Shown: positions 18,365 through 28,305, counted from the first letter of the stretch. The stretch: 41,923 bases of DNA from Betaproteobacteria bacterium (GCA_009927815.1 RFMI01000060.1:1-41923); one strand, 5' to 3'. Notes: generated from the sequence alone by a model not told the origin. Made by a program: numbers and translations.

Positions 18365-19593
18365 CTGCCGCCGTTGCCGCGAATGCCGAGCTGCTTGAGC
18401 CGGCGGTACAGGTGGGTGCGCTCCAAGCCGACGTGCTCTGCCAGCGCTGACACCCGTCCGCCGAGGCGCTGTAAGTGGTGCTCGAAATAGGCTCGCTCGA
18501 ACGCGTCCCGCGCCTCGCGCAAGGGCGCGTCAAACCAACCGCCGCGACCGCCTCCGACCCCCGCGGGCACGGCTCCGGACGCAGGCAGCTGCAGCCAATC
18601 CACAGCCGCCTCGCCGAGCAGCGCCACGCGCTCCAGCCATGCGCGCAATTCGACGAAATCGCCCAGGAATCCCGATCGGCCGATGGCATCACGGGCCTCC
18701 GCCGACAAACGCAACCGGCCATCGGTGAGGCTGGCGAACAGGCACTCGGCGACTTCGGCAACGTCGTGCTCTGCGTGGAGCAAGGCCGGCACATCGACCC
18801 GGCCCGGCGCCAATGGCGCAAACACCGCGGCGTCGAGCCGCCCGTCCGCCAGCAAGCGCGCCGGGTCTGCTGTCGATGCCACCACCAGCCGCAGACTGGC
18901 CTGAGTCCGCCGATTGCTGACAATCAACAGCCCGCGGCCTTCCAGTTTGGAGAGCGCCGCGAGGTCGGGGATCCACAGGGTTCCGCCGCTGGCGCGGTCC
19001 ACCAGATCGGACGGCGAATCGGCAAGTTGCGACTGCCGTTCCAGCGCCAGCCACGGGGCTTGCGGCCGTCTCAGCAGGGGCTGGAACACGTCAAATGCTG
19101 CCCCCGGCGGCCCCACCAGCAGCAGGGGCTGGCCGCGAGCCAGCAAGGCCTCCACCTGAGCGCGGGCGCGCTCAAAGGCAGGTGACACCGTCGCCAGCGC
19201 CGACAGCAGATCATTACCAGCCACCACGGTTCCGGCCAATTGCCGCTGCACGGTCTCGAGGAGTCGCGACAAGGACACCGGCTTCTCTAGGAACTCGGCG
19301 GCACCGATGCGAGTGGCCTCCACTGCGGTATCGATGGTGGCATGCCCCGACATCATCACCACCGGCATGTCGAGCAAGCCGTTGCGCTGCCATTCCTTGA
19401 GCAGGGTGACGCCATCGGTGTCGGGCATCCAAATGTCGAGCAGCACCAGGTCCGGTCGCTCTGCAGCGCGCGCAGCCCGCGCGGCAGTGGCGTTCTCGGC
19501 GAGGGTGACGCGGTAACCCTCGTCGCCAAGAATATCGGCCAGCAGTTCGCGGATGCCTGACTCGTCGTCGACCACCAGAATGTGCCGGCTCAT
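18361..19593 (-). CDS. ntrX: NtrX-family response regulator with a degenerate AAA+ domain
   Basis: A 410-residue regulator. The receiver domain has D9-D10, the phosphoacceptor D53 in L-L-D-I-W-M-P, and the E-K-P lysine. The C-terminal Fis-type helix-turn-helix reads A-E-H-V-G-L-E-R-T-H-L-Y-R-R-L. The middle domain sits where an NtrC-type ATPase belongs but is eroded. The Walker A position reads G-P-P-G-A-A-F-D with no Lys, the Walker B position reads T-L-W-I-P-D-L, and no G-A-F-T-G-A sigma-54 contact loop is seen. It therefore probably binds DNA without activating sigma-54 by ATP hydrolysis. Its ATG overlaps the ntrY stop (ATGA), so it pairs with that kinase. Confidence 0.88.
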   Translation of the reverse strand: MSRHILVVDDESGIRELLADILGDEGYRVTLAENATAARAARAAERPDLVLLDIWMPDTDGVTLLKEWQRNGLLDMPVVMMSGHATIDTAVEATRIGAAEFLEKPVSLSRLLETVQRQLAGTVVAGNDLLSALATVSPAFERARAQVEALLARGQPLLLVGPPGAAFDVFQPLLRRPQAPWLALERQSQLADSPSDLVDRASGGTLWIPDLAALSKLEGRGLLIVSNRRTQASLRLVVASTADPARLLADGRLDAAVFAPLAPGRVDVPALLHAEHDVAEVAECLFASLTDGRLRLSAEARDAIGRSGFLGDFVELRAWLERVALLGEAAVDWLQLPASGAVPAGVGGGRGGWFDAPLREARDAFERAYFEHHLQRLGGRVSALAEHVGLERTHLYRRLKQLGIRGNGGS

Positions 19594-21728
19594 GTCTCAG
19601 CTCCCACCGGCAGCGTGATCGTCACCCGTGCGCCATGCGGCTCGATGTTTCCGATCTCCACGGAGCCACCGTGCGCCTCGACCACCTTCCGGACAATCGC
19701 CAGTCCGAGCCCGGTACCGCGCTCCTTGGTGGTGGTGTACGGCTCGAAAGCACGCGTCATCAGTGCTTCGGGAAAGCCGCTGCCATTGTCGGTGACACAC
19801 AGCTCGATGCCCTCTGTCGCTGGCTGCAGGCTCACGCTCAGGCGCGGCTGGGTCTGACCCTCCAGCGCATCTTTGGCATTGGTCAACACATTGTGGAACA
19901 CCTGTCGCAATTGCGTCGGGTGGCCCGCCACAGCGGGCAAGCCAGTGGCGATGCGGCGCTCGAGCATGGGTTCGAGGTCGCCGTAGAGGCCCAGCACCTC
20001 GTCGAGGAGGGCTGCCAGGTCGACGGCGACCAGCGGCTGCGCGCTCACCGGACGGGCAAAGTCGGCGAAATCGCGCACCATGTCCTTCATTGCGTCCACC
20101 TGGTTGACGATGGTACGGGTGGCACGATGCAGCACCGCCGCATCGTCGGCCGACAGGCGGTCGGTCAGCTTGTGCTCAAGTCGCTCGGCCGAGAGGCGAA
20201 TGGGCGTCAGCGGATTCTTGATCTCGTGCGCCAATCGCCTTGCCACCTCAGCCCAAGCCATGTCGCGCTGCGCCTGGACGACGTCCGTGATGTCGTCGAA
20301 CACCACCACGTGGCCGCCGCCCGCGGCATCGTCGAGGCGACTGCCGCGCAGCAGCAACACGCGCTCCCCCTGACGCCCGGGCAGGCGATGCTCCAGCACC
20401 CAGTGGTCGCCACGATCGCGCAGCTGCCCGCACAGGGCGGCCCCCAGCACCGCCAAGGGCGAGTGATCGGGCGCGGCGAGCAAGGCCGCCAGTTCGCCGG
20501 TGGTGGCCTCACCAAGGCCCAGCCGTTCGACGGCCAGCGGGTTGTTGGAGCGCAGGCGCAGCGACCGGTCGAACACCAGAACGCCAGACGAGAGGTTCTC
20601 GAGCAAGCCCTGCAAGTGCGCATTCGCCGCCGCCAGCGCCGACTGCTGGTCAATCAGGCTGGCGCGAGCCTCCCGCAGTTGCTGGGTCATGCCATTGAAC
20701 GAGCCGGCCAGTTGCCCCATCTCGTCGCGACTGTGGGCCTTGAGCTGCACCGAGAGGTCGCCGCCGGCCACGGCCGCGGTGCCACGCCCGAGTTGCGCCA
20801 GCGGCGCACTCAAGCGATCGGCGAGAACAATCGCCACCGCCAACGCGATCAGGGCAGCCAATAGCAGAGTCAGAGTCAAAGACAGGAAAAACAGCTGTTT
20901 GAGTCCGCCTCGCGCCAGGGTCAGCGACTGATACTCGCTCCAGCCGGTCTCCACCTTGTCGGCGTCGGCGGCGATCTCGGCCGGAACCGGTTGCAACAGC
21001 TCCAGGATGCGCGGCTCGGCGCCCGGTCGCGATGGCGTCACCCAGTGCACGCTGCGCAGCATCAAACCGCCGCCATCGGTTGCCTCGACCGCGCTGAACT
21101 GCCGCTGCGCTCGCAGGGTCGCCAACAAAGGTGTCACCGGTAACTTGGGGCCAAGCTGCTGAATGCCGCCACCAACCACCATCAGCACTCCGCCGCGCGC
21201 ATCGAACAGCGCCGCCTCCCGGATGCCGCTGCGCTCGACAACATCGCTGAGCTGCGCGTAATGCTGCGTCGGCGGCAAATCGGCGAGTTCGAGAGCGACA
21301 GTCGCCCCACGCCGGTGCAGATCCCCCTGCAATTTGTCGATGGCTCCACGCCCAAGTGAAAGACCGCCGTCGATCGCATGCTCGATGCGCACATCGAACC
21401 AGCTGTCGATACTGCCTTTGAGAAAGTAGACCGACACGCCGTACACCACTGCGCCAGGCAACACCGCCATCAGCGTGAAGAGCAGAACCATCCGGGACAT
21501 CAGGCGGCTACCGAACACACCCGCGCGCAACCGCTGCCGCATCCCGCGCAATTGCCACAGAACCAGCCCTGCCACCACCACCAAGAGCAAGGCGTTAAAG
21601 CTCAACAGCCACGGCAGACCGGCCGACAGAGCCCCAGTGTTGCGGGTCGCTGCAAGCAAGACCGCCAGTGACGCCACGCCGGCCAGTATCGCTGCACCGA
21701 TCAGGCGAACCTCGAGGGAGTGCCTCAC
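19590..21728 (-). CDS. ntrY: NtrY-type sensor histidine kinase
   Basis: A membrane histidine kinase of about 712 residues. It has several N-terminal transmembrane segments, a long extracytoplasmic region, another membrane helix, then HAMP, PAS and kinase domains. The phosphoacceptor lies in R-R-L-A-H-E-I-K-N-P-L-T-P-I, the NtrY signature. The ATP-binding N box is H-N-V-L-T-N-A-K-D-A-L, and G boxes are D-N-G-S-G-F-P and G-T-G-L-G-L-A-I. GTG at 21728 is preferred: it overlaps the upstream stop as GTGA and has GGGAG eight bases before it. An ATG at 21743 is the alternative. In relatives NtrYX responds to nitrogen status or redox/oxygen. Confidence 0.92.
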   Translation of the reverse strand: MRHSLEVRLIGAAILAGVASLAVLLAATRNTGALSAGLPWLLSFNALLLVVVAGLVLWQLRGMRQRLRAGVFGSRLMSRMVLLFTLMAVLPGAVVYGVSVYFLKGSIDSWFDVRIEHAIDGGLSLGRGAIDKLQGDLHRRGATVALELADLPPTQHYAQLSDVVERSGIREAALFDARGGVLMVVGGGIQQLGPKLPVTPLLATLRAQRQFSAVEATDGGGLMLRSVHWVTPSRPGAEPRILELLQPVPAEIAADADKVETGWSEYQSLTLARGGLKQLFFLSLTLTLLLAALIALAVAIVLADRLSAPLAQLGRGTAAVAGGDLSVQLKAHSRDEMGQLAGSFNGMTQQLREARASLIDQQSALAAANAHLQGLLENLSSGVLVFDRSLRLRSNNPLAVERLGLGEATTGELAALLAAPDHSPLAVLGAALCGQLRDRGDHWVLEHRLPGRQGERVLLLRGSRLDDAAGGGHVVVFDDITDVVQAQRDMAWAEVARRLAHEIKNPLTPIRLSAERLEHKLTDRLSADDAAVLHRATRTIVNQVDAMKDMVRDFADFARPVSAQPLVAVDLAALLDEVLGLYGDLEPMLERRIATGLPAVAGHPTQLRQVFHNVLTNAKDALEGQTQPRLSVSLQPATEGIELCVTDNGSGFPEALMTRAFEPYTTTKERGTGLGLAIVRKVVEAHGGSVEIGNIEPHGARVTITLPVGAET

Positions 21729-22360
21729 GCGCCGAACTCCCATTCGTGGTCGGTATCGGTGGACCAATCGCCGCCGAACAGGTTGATCTGAAATGGCTTT
21801 GGCAAGCGGCCGCGGTCAAGCCTCAGCTCTAAGCGGGCGCGGTAGCGCTGCTCTGGCTTCAAACGCGCAGGATCAGCGACGACCCAACCGCGCACGCTGC
21901 CAATGCTGCGCAGGGCTTCGCCCAAGGTGGCATAACCGAGGCCCAAGCCGCCCCCGGAGACGCGGTATTGCCGGGTCAAAGCGTGGTAAGACAAGCGGTA
22001 CTCGCGATGCGCGTCCACCAGCTCCGCGTCGAGCCAGTACCAGCGGGGTTTCGATACGGTCAGGCGTAGCGTGAAATAGAGGGGCAAGCCCCGCTGCAAG
22101 GCTTGTTCCAGCGTCGGATTGAGTTGCAGGTCGAGGTCGGCGTCGAGCTCCCAGCCGGAATCGTCGCGGCGGATCAGCGGCGGCGCGGGGGCGATCGCGC
22201 CGTTGGACGACAGCGCCACCGAGGCTGGCGACGGGGTGGTCACCGGCGCTGGATCCGCTAGGACAGGACTGGCGACGCACGCCACCACAGCAGCCAGCAG
22301 AATCCCGCGAGCGGACCACCGTCTAGCGGCGTTTGTCGAAAGCGGCGTAGAAGAAGCCAT
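21725..22360 (-). CDS. DUF4390 domain-containing exported protein
   Basis: A protein of about 211 residues with a clear signal peptide: an Arg-containing start, a hydrophobic stretch (I-L-L-A-A-V-V-A-C-V-A) and likely cleavage after V-L-A. The mature part matches the DUF4390 type, with L-P-L-Y-F-T-L-R-L and Y-R-L-S-Y-H-A-L-T-R-Q-Y. The family has no assigned function but is regularly found directly before ntrY in betaproteobacteria, so it may assist that sensor in the periplasm; this is inference from position. ATG at 22360 overlaps the end of rsmB by 38 bases and no better in-frame start is present. Confidence 0.85.
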   Translation of the reverse strand: MASSTPLSTNAARRWSARGILLAAVVACVASPVLADPAPVTTPSPASVALSSNGAIAPAPPLIRRDDSGWELDADLDLQLNPTLEQALQRGLPLYFTLRLTVSKPRWYWLDAELVDAHREYRLSYHALTRQYRVSGGGLGLGYATLGEALRSIGSVRGWVVADPARLKPEQRYRARLELRLDRGRLPKPFQINLFGGDWSTDTDHEWEFGA

Positions 22361-23582
22361 CGTGATCGGCCGACGGCAAAGCCTGACCCTCCACCAGCGC
22401 CGGATGATCGAGCGCGACCACAACCGCATCGGCGTGGCGTTCGGCAAAGGACTGCGCCTGCAGCCGGTTCTCCCCGGGAAAGATCGAACAGGTGACCATC
22501 AGCAATCTACCACCCGGCGCCAACAGCGGCCACAGCGCATCGAGGATGCGCCGCTGCTGCGCAGCGAAGCCCTCAATGTCCTCGTGGCGCCGCAGTCGCT
22601 TGATGTCGGGATGCCGGCGCACCACACCGGAACCACTGCAGGGCAAGTCGGCGAGGATGCGGTCGAACGATCGACCATCCCACCAGGTGTCGGTTTGGGC
22701 GACATCGGCACAGCGGGTGGGCACCGTCACCCCCAAACGGTTGAACGTGTCGCGGGCGCGGTGCAAGCGCTTCTCGTCGAGCTCCACGGCCAGCAGGTCA
22801 ACGTCGGACCGCTCGGCGATGTGCGCCGCCTTGCCCCCCGGAGCAGCACACGCATCCAGCACGCGCAGGCCCGGACGCAGGTCGAGCAGGTCGGCCGACC
22901 ACTGCGCCGCCCAGTCTTGCACCGAAACCAGGCCATCGATAAAGCCTGGCAGCGCATCGACCGCCATCGGCGTCGGCAACAACACAGCTTCGCCGCCCAA
23001 GTGTCGCGCCGGAATGCCGGCGTCATCGAGCCAGGCCAGATAGTCGGCCACGGCAATGCGACGGGCGTTGACCCGCAGCGTGAAGGGCGGATGCGTGTTG
23101 CCGGCCGCCATCGCCGGCTCCGCTGCATCACCCCAAGCGGTGGTCAACGTCTCCACCCACCATGCCGGATACGACAGTCGCGAGCCCAAGCCAGCGTCGG
23201 CAGCCACCTCAAGCTCGGCGCGCTGACGCAAGGCATTGCGCAACACCGCGTTGACGAAACCCTTACGACTGGGCGGCGCCGCCTCCACGAGTAAATTGAC
23301 CACCGTGTGCGCTGGCAATCGGCCGTAGAACAGGCGGTAGAGGCCGACTTGCAGCAGGGCCCGAAGCGCGGACGCAGTGCCGGGCTGGGTCAGCAAGCGG
23401 TCGAGCATGGTATCGAGCCGCACCTGCCAGCGCAGCGTGCCATAGACCGCATCCTGGATCGCCGCGCGCTGCCCGGCGCTCAGGCCATGGCTTGCCAGCG
23501 CCGGCGGCAAGGCGTCGTTGAGCGAAGCACCCTCGCTCACCGCCGCGACAGTGGCCGCGGCGATGCGGCTGACCTCAGGCAC
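22323..23582 (-). CDS. rsmB: 16S rRNA (cytosine967-C5)-methyltransferase
   Basis: A 419-residue RNA m5C methyltransferase. A NusB-like N-terminal domain (about 1-130) precedes the catalytic domain. That domain has the SAM-binding D-A-C-A-A-P-G-G-K (243-251), Cys315 in L-P-C-S-G-S-G-V and Cys365 in V-T-C-S-I-F-P-G-E-N, the two family cysteines. The start is GTG at 23582 (M-P-E-V-S-R-I-A), with GGAG about ten bases upstream. It follows htpX closely and leads into the DUF4390 gene. Confidence 0.95.
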   Translation of the reverse strand: MPEVSRIAAATVAAVSEGASLNDALPPALASHGLSAGQRAAIQDAVYGTLRWQVRLDTMLDRLLTQPGTASALRALLQVGLYRLFYGRLPAHTVVNLLVEAAPPSRKGFVNAVLRNALRQRAELEVAADAGLGSRLSYPAWWVETLTTAWGDAAEPAMAAGNTHPPFTLRVNARRIAVADYLAWLDDAGIPARHLGGEAVLLPTPMAVDALPGFIDGLVSVQDWAAQWSADLLDLRPGLRVLDACAAPGGKAAHIAERSDVDLLAVELDEKRLHRARDTFNRLGVTVPTRCADVAQTDTWWDGRSFDRILADLPCSGSGVVRRHPDIKRLRRHEDIEGFAAQQRRILDALWPLLAPGGRLLMVTCSIFPGENRLQAQSFAERHADAVVVALDHPALVEGQALPSADHDGFFYAAFDKRR

Positions 23583-23588
23583 CCGGGT

Positions 23589-24434
23589 TCAGCTCCGCGC
23601 CATGGCTAGAAGCCGTGCGACGCGATCTTCGGTGGCCGGATGGGTGCGAAACAGACCGGCCATGCCGTCACCCGACAGCGGGTTGATGATCATCATTTGC
23701 GCCGTCTCCGGATGCTGCTCTGCGGCGTCCAGCGGGGTGCCACGGGCATAGGCCTCGATCTTCTGCAGGGCACTGGCCAAGGCTTCCGGATCGCCGGAGA
23801 TCTCGGCGCCACCCGCATCGGCGCCGAACTCGCGGGCGCGACTGATGGCCATCTGGATCAACATGGCGGCCAATGGCGCCAGAATCATCACCGCGATCGC
23901 CACCACCGGGTTGGGGCGGTTCTCGTCGCGGCCGCCCGTGAAGAACAGGCCGAAGTTGGCAATCATCGAGATGGCACCGGCCACGGTTGCCGAGAGCGTC
24001 GATATGAGCGTGTCGCGGTGCTTCACATGCGCCAGCTCGTGCGCCATCACGCCACGCAGCTCGCGCTCCGACAGGATCTGCATGATGCCGGTGGTGGCCG
24101 CCACGGCGGCATGCTCAGGGTCGCGGCCGGTGGCAAAGGCGTTGGGCTGCGCCTCGTCGATGATGTAAACACGCGGCATCGGCAGCTCGGCGCGCTGCGC
24201 CAGTTCCGCCACCATGCGATGGAAACGCGGCTCGCTGCGCGCGTCCACCTCGCGAGCGTTATACATGCGCAGCACAATCTGATCGGAATTCCAGTACGCG
24301 AACAGATTCATCGCGCCGCCAATCAGCAGCGCGAGCAACATGCCCTGTGCCCCGCCCAGCGCCGCACCGACGGCACCGAACAGCGCGACGATGGCGGCCA
24401 TCAGCAGGCCGGTCTTCATCCAGTTTCCAAACAT
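23589..24434 (-). CDS. htpX: HtpX-family membrane zinc metalloprotease
   Basis: A 281-residue M48-family protease acting on damaged inner-membrane proteins. Two N-terminal membrane helices are followed by the zinc site H-E-L-A-H (132-136), two further hydrophobic segments and the third ligand Glu in [11 protein letters not shown] at 24434 has GAGGA five bases upstream; an in-frame GTG at 24446 lies within that element's leader and is less likely. The gene lies between fmt and rsmB, as in many betaproteobacteria. Confidence 0.93.
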   Translation of the reverse strand: MFGNWMKTGLLMAAIVALFGAVGAALGGAQGMLLALLIGGAMNLFAYWNSDQIVLRMYNAREVDARSEPRFHRMVAELAQRAELPMPRVYIIDEAQPNAFATGRDPEHAAVAATTGIMQILSERELRGVMAHELAHVKHRDTLISTLSATVAGAISMIANFGLFFTGGRDENRPNPVVAIAVMILAPLAAMLIQMAISRAREFGADAGGAEISGDPEALASALQKIEAYARGTPLDAAEQHPETAQMMIINPLSGDGMAGLFRTHPATEDRVARLLAMARS

Positions 24435-24541
24435 CGATGTCCTCACTTGAAAGCCGCGGCCAGCGGCGGTGGCATCTTAGATGCACGCGGTCGCGAACAA
24501 TTCAACCGCGGCGACCGTGAAATCTGCGGTCCGAGAGACCT

Positions 24542-25477
24542 TTACTCGAACCGGTCCCCCACCTGCAACCCGAGCCCCTGACAAAACGCCCGTGCCGGAC
24601 CACGCCGCTGACCTGGCCGCTGCAGCTCGCCCAGCATCACGCTGCCCTGCCCAGTGGCCACACACAACGCCTCACCACTGATGGCCAAGATTTCACCCGG
24701 AACACCGCCATTGAGCGGCCCCAGCGACGATTGCCAGACCTTGACGCGCTCGAGCCCCATACCGTGACGACCGACCTCACTCCACGCGCCGGGAATCGGG
24801 TTAAAGGCGCGCACCTGCCGATCGACCGCCGCGGCAGACGCGGTCCAGTCGATGCGCGCCTCGGCCTTGTCGATCTTGGCGGCGTAGGTCACGCCCTCAG
24901 CCGGTTGCGACTCGGCCAGCCACGGCCCGGACTCCGCCAGCACCGCACAGATCGCCTCACCGCCGAGACGCGCCAACCGCTCGTGCAGGCTGTCGGTGGT
25001 CTCGTCCGGCGCGATCGGCGTCGTCACGCGACGCACCACCGGACCGGTGTCGAGCCCGACGTCCATTTGCATGATGCAGACGCCAGTCTCGGCGTCGCCG
25101 GCCAGAATCGCCCGTTGCAGAGGCGCCGCGCCGCGCCAGCGCGGCAGCAGGGAAGCATGAATGTTGAGACAGCCCCAGCGCGGCAGCGCCAAGGCCTCGG
25201 GCGGCAGAATCAATCCATACGCCACCACCACCAGAACGTCGAGCGCCGCGTCGGCGAGCGTCGCGCGCGCCTCGGCGGTTTTCAGCGTCTCCGGCTGCGC
25301 CACTGCGAGACCCTGCGCCAAAGCCAGCGTCTTGACCGCGCTGGGCTGAGGTGCGAGCCCGCGGCCCGCGGGCCGGTCGGGTTGGGTCAGCACCAACTGC
25401 GGACGGTGTCCGGCATCGAGCAGAGCCTGCAGCGCCCGCGCCGCGAAATCCGGCGTGCCGGCAAAGCCAACGCGCAT
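24542..25477 (-). CDS. fmt: Methionyl-tRNA formyltransferase
   Basis: A 311-residue enzyme that formylates initiator Met-tRNA using 10-formyltetrahydrofolate. It contains N-I-H-A-S-L-L-P-R-W-R-G (105-116), with the active-site Asn and His, and M-D-V-G-L-D-T-G-P (138-146), with the catalytic Asp. The C-terminal OB-like domain is complete. Its ATG shares one base with the def stop (TGATG), giving the classic def-fmt pair. Confidence 0.96.
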   Translation of the reverse strand: MRVGFAGTPDFAARALQALLDAGHRPQLVLTQPDRPAGRGLAPQPSAVKTLALAQGLAVAQPETLKTAEARATLADAALDVLVVVAYGLILPPEALALPRWGCLNIHASLLPRWRGAAPLQRAILAGDAETGVCIMQMDVGLDTGPVVRRVTTPIAPDETTDSLHERLARLGGEAICAVLAESGPWLAESQPAEGVTYAAKIDKAEARIDWTASAAAVDRQVRAFNPIPGAWSEVGRHGMGLERVKVWQSSLGPLNGGVPGEILAISGEALCVATGQGSVMLGELQRPGQRRGPARAFCQGLGLQVGDRFE

Positions 25478-25980
25478 CAGGAGGCAGTCCGCTTACGTTT
25501 GCGCAATTTTTGCACCGCCCGGTTGCGTTTGAGCGGCGACAGGTATTCGACGAAAACCTTGCCCATTAGGTGGTCCATCTCGTGCTGGATGCACACCGCC
25601 AGCAGGCCAGTGGCTTCCAGCGTGAACAGCATGCCGTTGCGGTCGAGCGCCTCCACCACCACGTGTTCGGCGCGCATGACCTCTTCGTAGATGCCGGGCA
25701 CCGACAGACAACCCTCCTCGAAGACCTGCTCACCGTTGGCCTGTTTGATCACCGGGTTAATCAGCGTCAGGAGTTGGTCGTGACTTTCGGACACGTCAAT
25801 CACGATGATGCGCTTGTGTACGTCGCACTGGGTCGCAGCCAAGCCGATGCCGGGCGCGGCATACATGGTCTCCGCCATATCACCGATGAGCGCGCGGATG
25901 CTTTCGTCTACGGTAGCCACCGGTGCGGCGATCTTGTGCAGCCGCGGATCGGGGTACTCAAGAATGTCGAGAATCGCCAT
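25477..25980 (-). CDS. def: Peptide deformylase
   Basis: A 167-residue metallo-deformylase that removes the N-formyl group from nascent proteins. All three motifs are present: G-I-G-L-A-A-T-Q (44-51), E-G-C-L-S (89-93, metal-binding Cys) and H-E-M-D-H (133-137). ATG at 25980 gives the canonical M-A-I-L-x-I-L-x-Y-P-D start; open sequence upstream lies in the divergent dprA and is not coding here. Only 15 bases separate it from dprA. Confidence 0.97.
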   Translation of the reverse strand: MAILDILEYPDPRLHKIAAPVATVDESIRALIGDMAETMYAAPGIGLAATQCDVHKRIIVIDVSESHDQLLTLINPVIKQANGEQVFEEGCLSVPGIYEEVMRAEHVVVEALDRNGMLFTLEATGLLAVCIQHEMDHLMGKVFVEYLSPLKRNRAVQKLRKRKRTAS

Positions 25981-25995
25981 GCAGCAATTATACGG

Positions 25996-27146
25996 ATGCC
26001 GGCCATGAGCGCCGCGCCCGGCGTGTTTTCCGGCGCAGCCCGCGCGACGGCGGACGACCGCGACGACTGGCTGCAACTGGCGCTGCGACCGCGCGTCCAC
26101 GCGGCGCGTCTGCGACCGGCGCTGCTCCAGTTCGACGGCCCGCGCGGCTTGCTGCGTAGCGAGCCTGACGCCTGGCGGGCCGTAGGCGGCAGCGCCCTGG
26201 TGGACGCACTCCAGGAGGCGCCGCACCCGGCTCAACTCGACGCCGCGCGCGACTGGTTGGCAAGAGCGGACGCGCACCTCATCCCACTCGGTGATGCGGC
26301 GTACCCGGCGCTGCTGGCGACGCTGCCGAATCCGCCATTGGTGCTGTTCGCGCAAGGACAAGCCGCGCTGCTGCAGGGTCCGGCAGTGGCGGTGGTCGGA
26401 AGCCGCAACCCAACCCCAGCCGGAGCCGAAAATGCGCGCGCCTTTGCCGGCGCGCTGGCGGCTGCCGGCATCACGGTGGTCAGCGGACTGGCGCGCGGCA
26501 TCGATGGCACGGCCCACGCGGCAGCGCTGCCACATCCGGGCTCGACCGTGGCTGTGCTTGGGGTGGGGCCGGACATCAGCTACCCCAAGGCGCACCGTGG
26601 CCTGCAAGCGCCATCGCCGAGGGCGGCTGCGTACTCAGCGAATACCCGCCGGGAATGGCAGCGCAGCGCTACAGCTTTCCGCGCCGCAACCGCATCATCG
26701 CCGGACTCTCGCTCGGCTGCCTGGTGGTGGAGGCGGCGGTGCACAGCGGGTCGCTCATCACCGCCCGCGAAGCGGTGGATGCCGGCCGCGAGGTATTCGC
26801 CATTCCCGGCTCGATCCACTCCCCACAATCGCGCGGCTGCCACCGGCTGATCCGCCAAGGTGCGGTGCTGGTCGAGACGCTCGACGACATCCTCTCGGCA
26901 CTGCCTTTGGCGCCCGTGCTAGCGTGCCAAACATCGACCGTGATCGACACGCAGACGCCAGCCCGTCCCGATCACAACGACCACCCGCTGCTACGGGCGC
27001 TGGGCGACGCCCCGACGGCACTTGACCTGGTGATCGAACGCAGCGGGCTCGACGTGGCGAATGCCATGGCCGAGCTGACCGCGCTGGAACTCGACGGGCG
27101 GGTGGCGCGCTGCACAGATGGACGTTATCAGCGCCTGTGGCTGTGA
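25996..27146 (+). CDS. dprA: DNA-processing protein DprA (interrupted by a one-base frameshift)
   Basis: Protein that loads RecA on incoming single-stranded DNA during transformation. The first part has [11 protein letters not shown] and [12 protein letters not shown] of the Rossmann core. The frame fails just after Y-P-K-A-H-R-G-L-Q, and homology resumes one frame over with A-I-A-E-G-G, then [12 protein letters not shown]. It ends in a winged-helix domain ([12 protein letters not shown]). One base is missing near 26605-26612; restoring it gives about 383 residues, a normal length. This is either an assembly error or a recent knockout. ATG 25996 or 26005 could be the start. Confidence 0.9.
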
Positions 27147-27151
27147 GCCGC

Positions 27152-28195
27152 TCAAGCCACCGGGGCCAGCTCGGACAGCGGCCAGCGCGGACGCACCGCC
27201 ATACCACTGGCATCGCTGCGGGCGGCCGATACGCGCAAGGCTCCGGCCAACGCGATCATTGCGCCGTTATCGGTGCAGAACTGCAGCTCAGGGAAATACA
27301 CCTCGACCCCGCGCCGTTCGGCCTCGGCGCCCAGACGCGCCCGCAAACGACGGTTGGCGCCCACGCCACCGGCCACCACCAGTCGCTGCGCACCGCAGTG
27401 CGCCACAGCGGCCAGCGATTTCGCAACCAGAACGTCAGCCACAGCGTCTTCAAAGGCGCGGGCGAGGTCAGCGCGCGCCTGCCTCGCGTCGGCAGCGTCA
27501 CCCTCAGGCAACTTCGCGACCGCGGTGACCACAGCGGTCTTCAGCCCAGAAAAACTCATGTCGAAATCGCCACTGTCGAGCATCGGCCGCGGCAGGCGAA
27601 CCACATCCGGTCGCCCCTCGGCCGCCAGAGCCGCGACCGCCGGCCCACCCGGATAACCCAATCCGAGCAACTTGGCGGTCTTGTCAAAGGCCTCGCCAGC
27701 CGCATCGTCGAGCGACTCCCCGAGCAGCTCGTAGCGGCCGAGACCCGCCACCCGCATCAGTTGGCTGTGCCCCCCCGACACCAGCAGTGCGACAAACGGA
27801 AACGCGGGTGGCCGCTCACACAACAGCGGCGACAACAAATGCCCCTCGAGGTGGTGCACACCAATCAATGGTTTGTTCAGGCTGATCGCAAGCCCCTGCG
27901 CGAAGCTCGCGCCCACGAGGAGCGCTCCCGCCAGCCCCGGCCCTTGTGTGTAGGCGATGGCGTCGAGCTCACTGGCGGCCATTCCGGCTTCAGCCAGTAC
28001 CTGTCGCGCCAGTGGCACCACCCGCCGAATGTGGTCGCGAGAGGCCAGCTCCGGCACCACGCCGCCGTACTCGGCGTGCATCGCGGCTTGGGTGTGCAGC
28101 GCGTGCGCCAGCAAGCCGTGTTCCGTATGGTAAATGGCGATGCCTGTCTCGTCGCACGAGGTTTCGATGCCCAGAACGCAGGCAGTCGCCGCCAT
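27152..28195 (-). CDS. tsaD: tRNA N6-adenosine threonylcarbamoyltransferase, TsaD
   Basis: A 347-residue enzyme that transfers the threonylcarbamoyl group to A37 of ANN-decoding tRNAs. It shows G-I-E-T-S-C-D-E-T at the N-terminus, the metal-binding H-L-E-G-H (115-119), L-V-S-G-G-H-S and a final C-T-D-N-G-A-M. ATG at 28195 gives the standard start length; sequence beyond it belongs to the rpsU promoter region. It is divergent from rpsU, the usual arrangement, and convergent with dprA across five bases. Confidence 0.96.
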   Translation of the reverse strand: MAATACVLGIETSCDETGIAIYHTEHGLLAHALHTQAAMHAEYGGVVPELASRDHIRRVVPLARQVLAEAGMAASELDAIAYTQGPGLAGALLVGASFAQGLAISLNKPLIGVHHLEGHLLSPLLCERPPAFPFVALLVSGGHSQLMRVAGLGRYELLGESLDDAAGEAFDKTAKLLGLGYPGGPAVAALAAEGRPDVVRLPRPMLDSGDFDMSFSGLKTAVVTAVAKLPEGDAADARQARADLARAFEDAVADVLVAKSLAAVAHCGAQRLVVAGGVGANRRLRARLGAEAERRGVEVYFPELQFCTDNGAMIALAGALRVSAARSDASGMAVRPRWPLSELAPVA

Positions 28196-28242
28196 GGAGT
28201 TGATTTGGGCGGAGTTCAATCGAGTCGTCCCGCAGAAAAGGG

Positions 28243-28270
28243 TTTGCAAGTTACGCGCCGCGGGTATAAT
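28243..28270 (+). promoter_or_regulatory. Promoter of the rpsU-yqeY-dnaG-rpoD operon
   Basis: A perfect -10 TATAAT lies at 28265-28270. A TTTGCA (28243-28248, 16-base spacer) or TTGCAA (28244-28249, 15-base spacer) serves as -35. It is about 52 bases before the rpsU ATG, in the divergent gap with tsaD, and is the clearest sigma-70 promoter in the window. Confidence 0.65.
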
Positions 28271-28286
28271 CGCGGGCTTTTCAGCT

Positions 28287-28305
28287 GGTCTGCACGTCGC
28301 AGACC
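28287..28305 (+). promoter_or_regulatory. Hairpin in the rpsU 5' leader
   Basis: GGTCTGC (28287-28293) and GCAGACC (28299-28305) are perfect complements around a five-base loop. The stem ends eight bases before the GGAG ribosome binding site at 28314-28317, so it could influence rpsU translation or mRNA stability. There is no U tract, so it is not a simple terminator. Confidence 0.45.

Noticed and set aside
22119-23294. Plus-strand open frame of about 391 codons opposite rsmB
   Set aside because: No family motif; rsmB catalytic motifs are on the other strand.
24472-24517. Palindrome GCATCTTAGATGC and a CGGTCGC/GCGACCG inverted repeat between fmt and htpX
   Set aside because: Short elements in a GC-rich gap without promoter or terminator context; no regulator family could be assigned.
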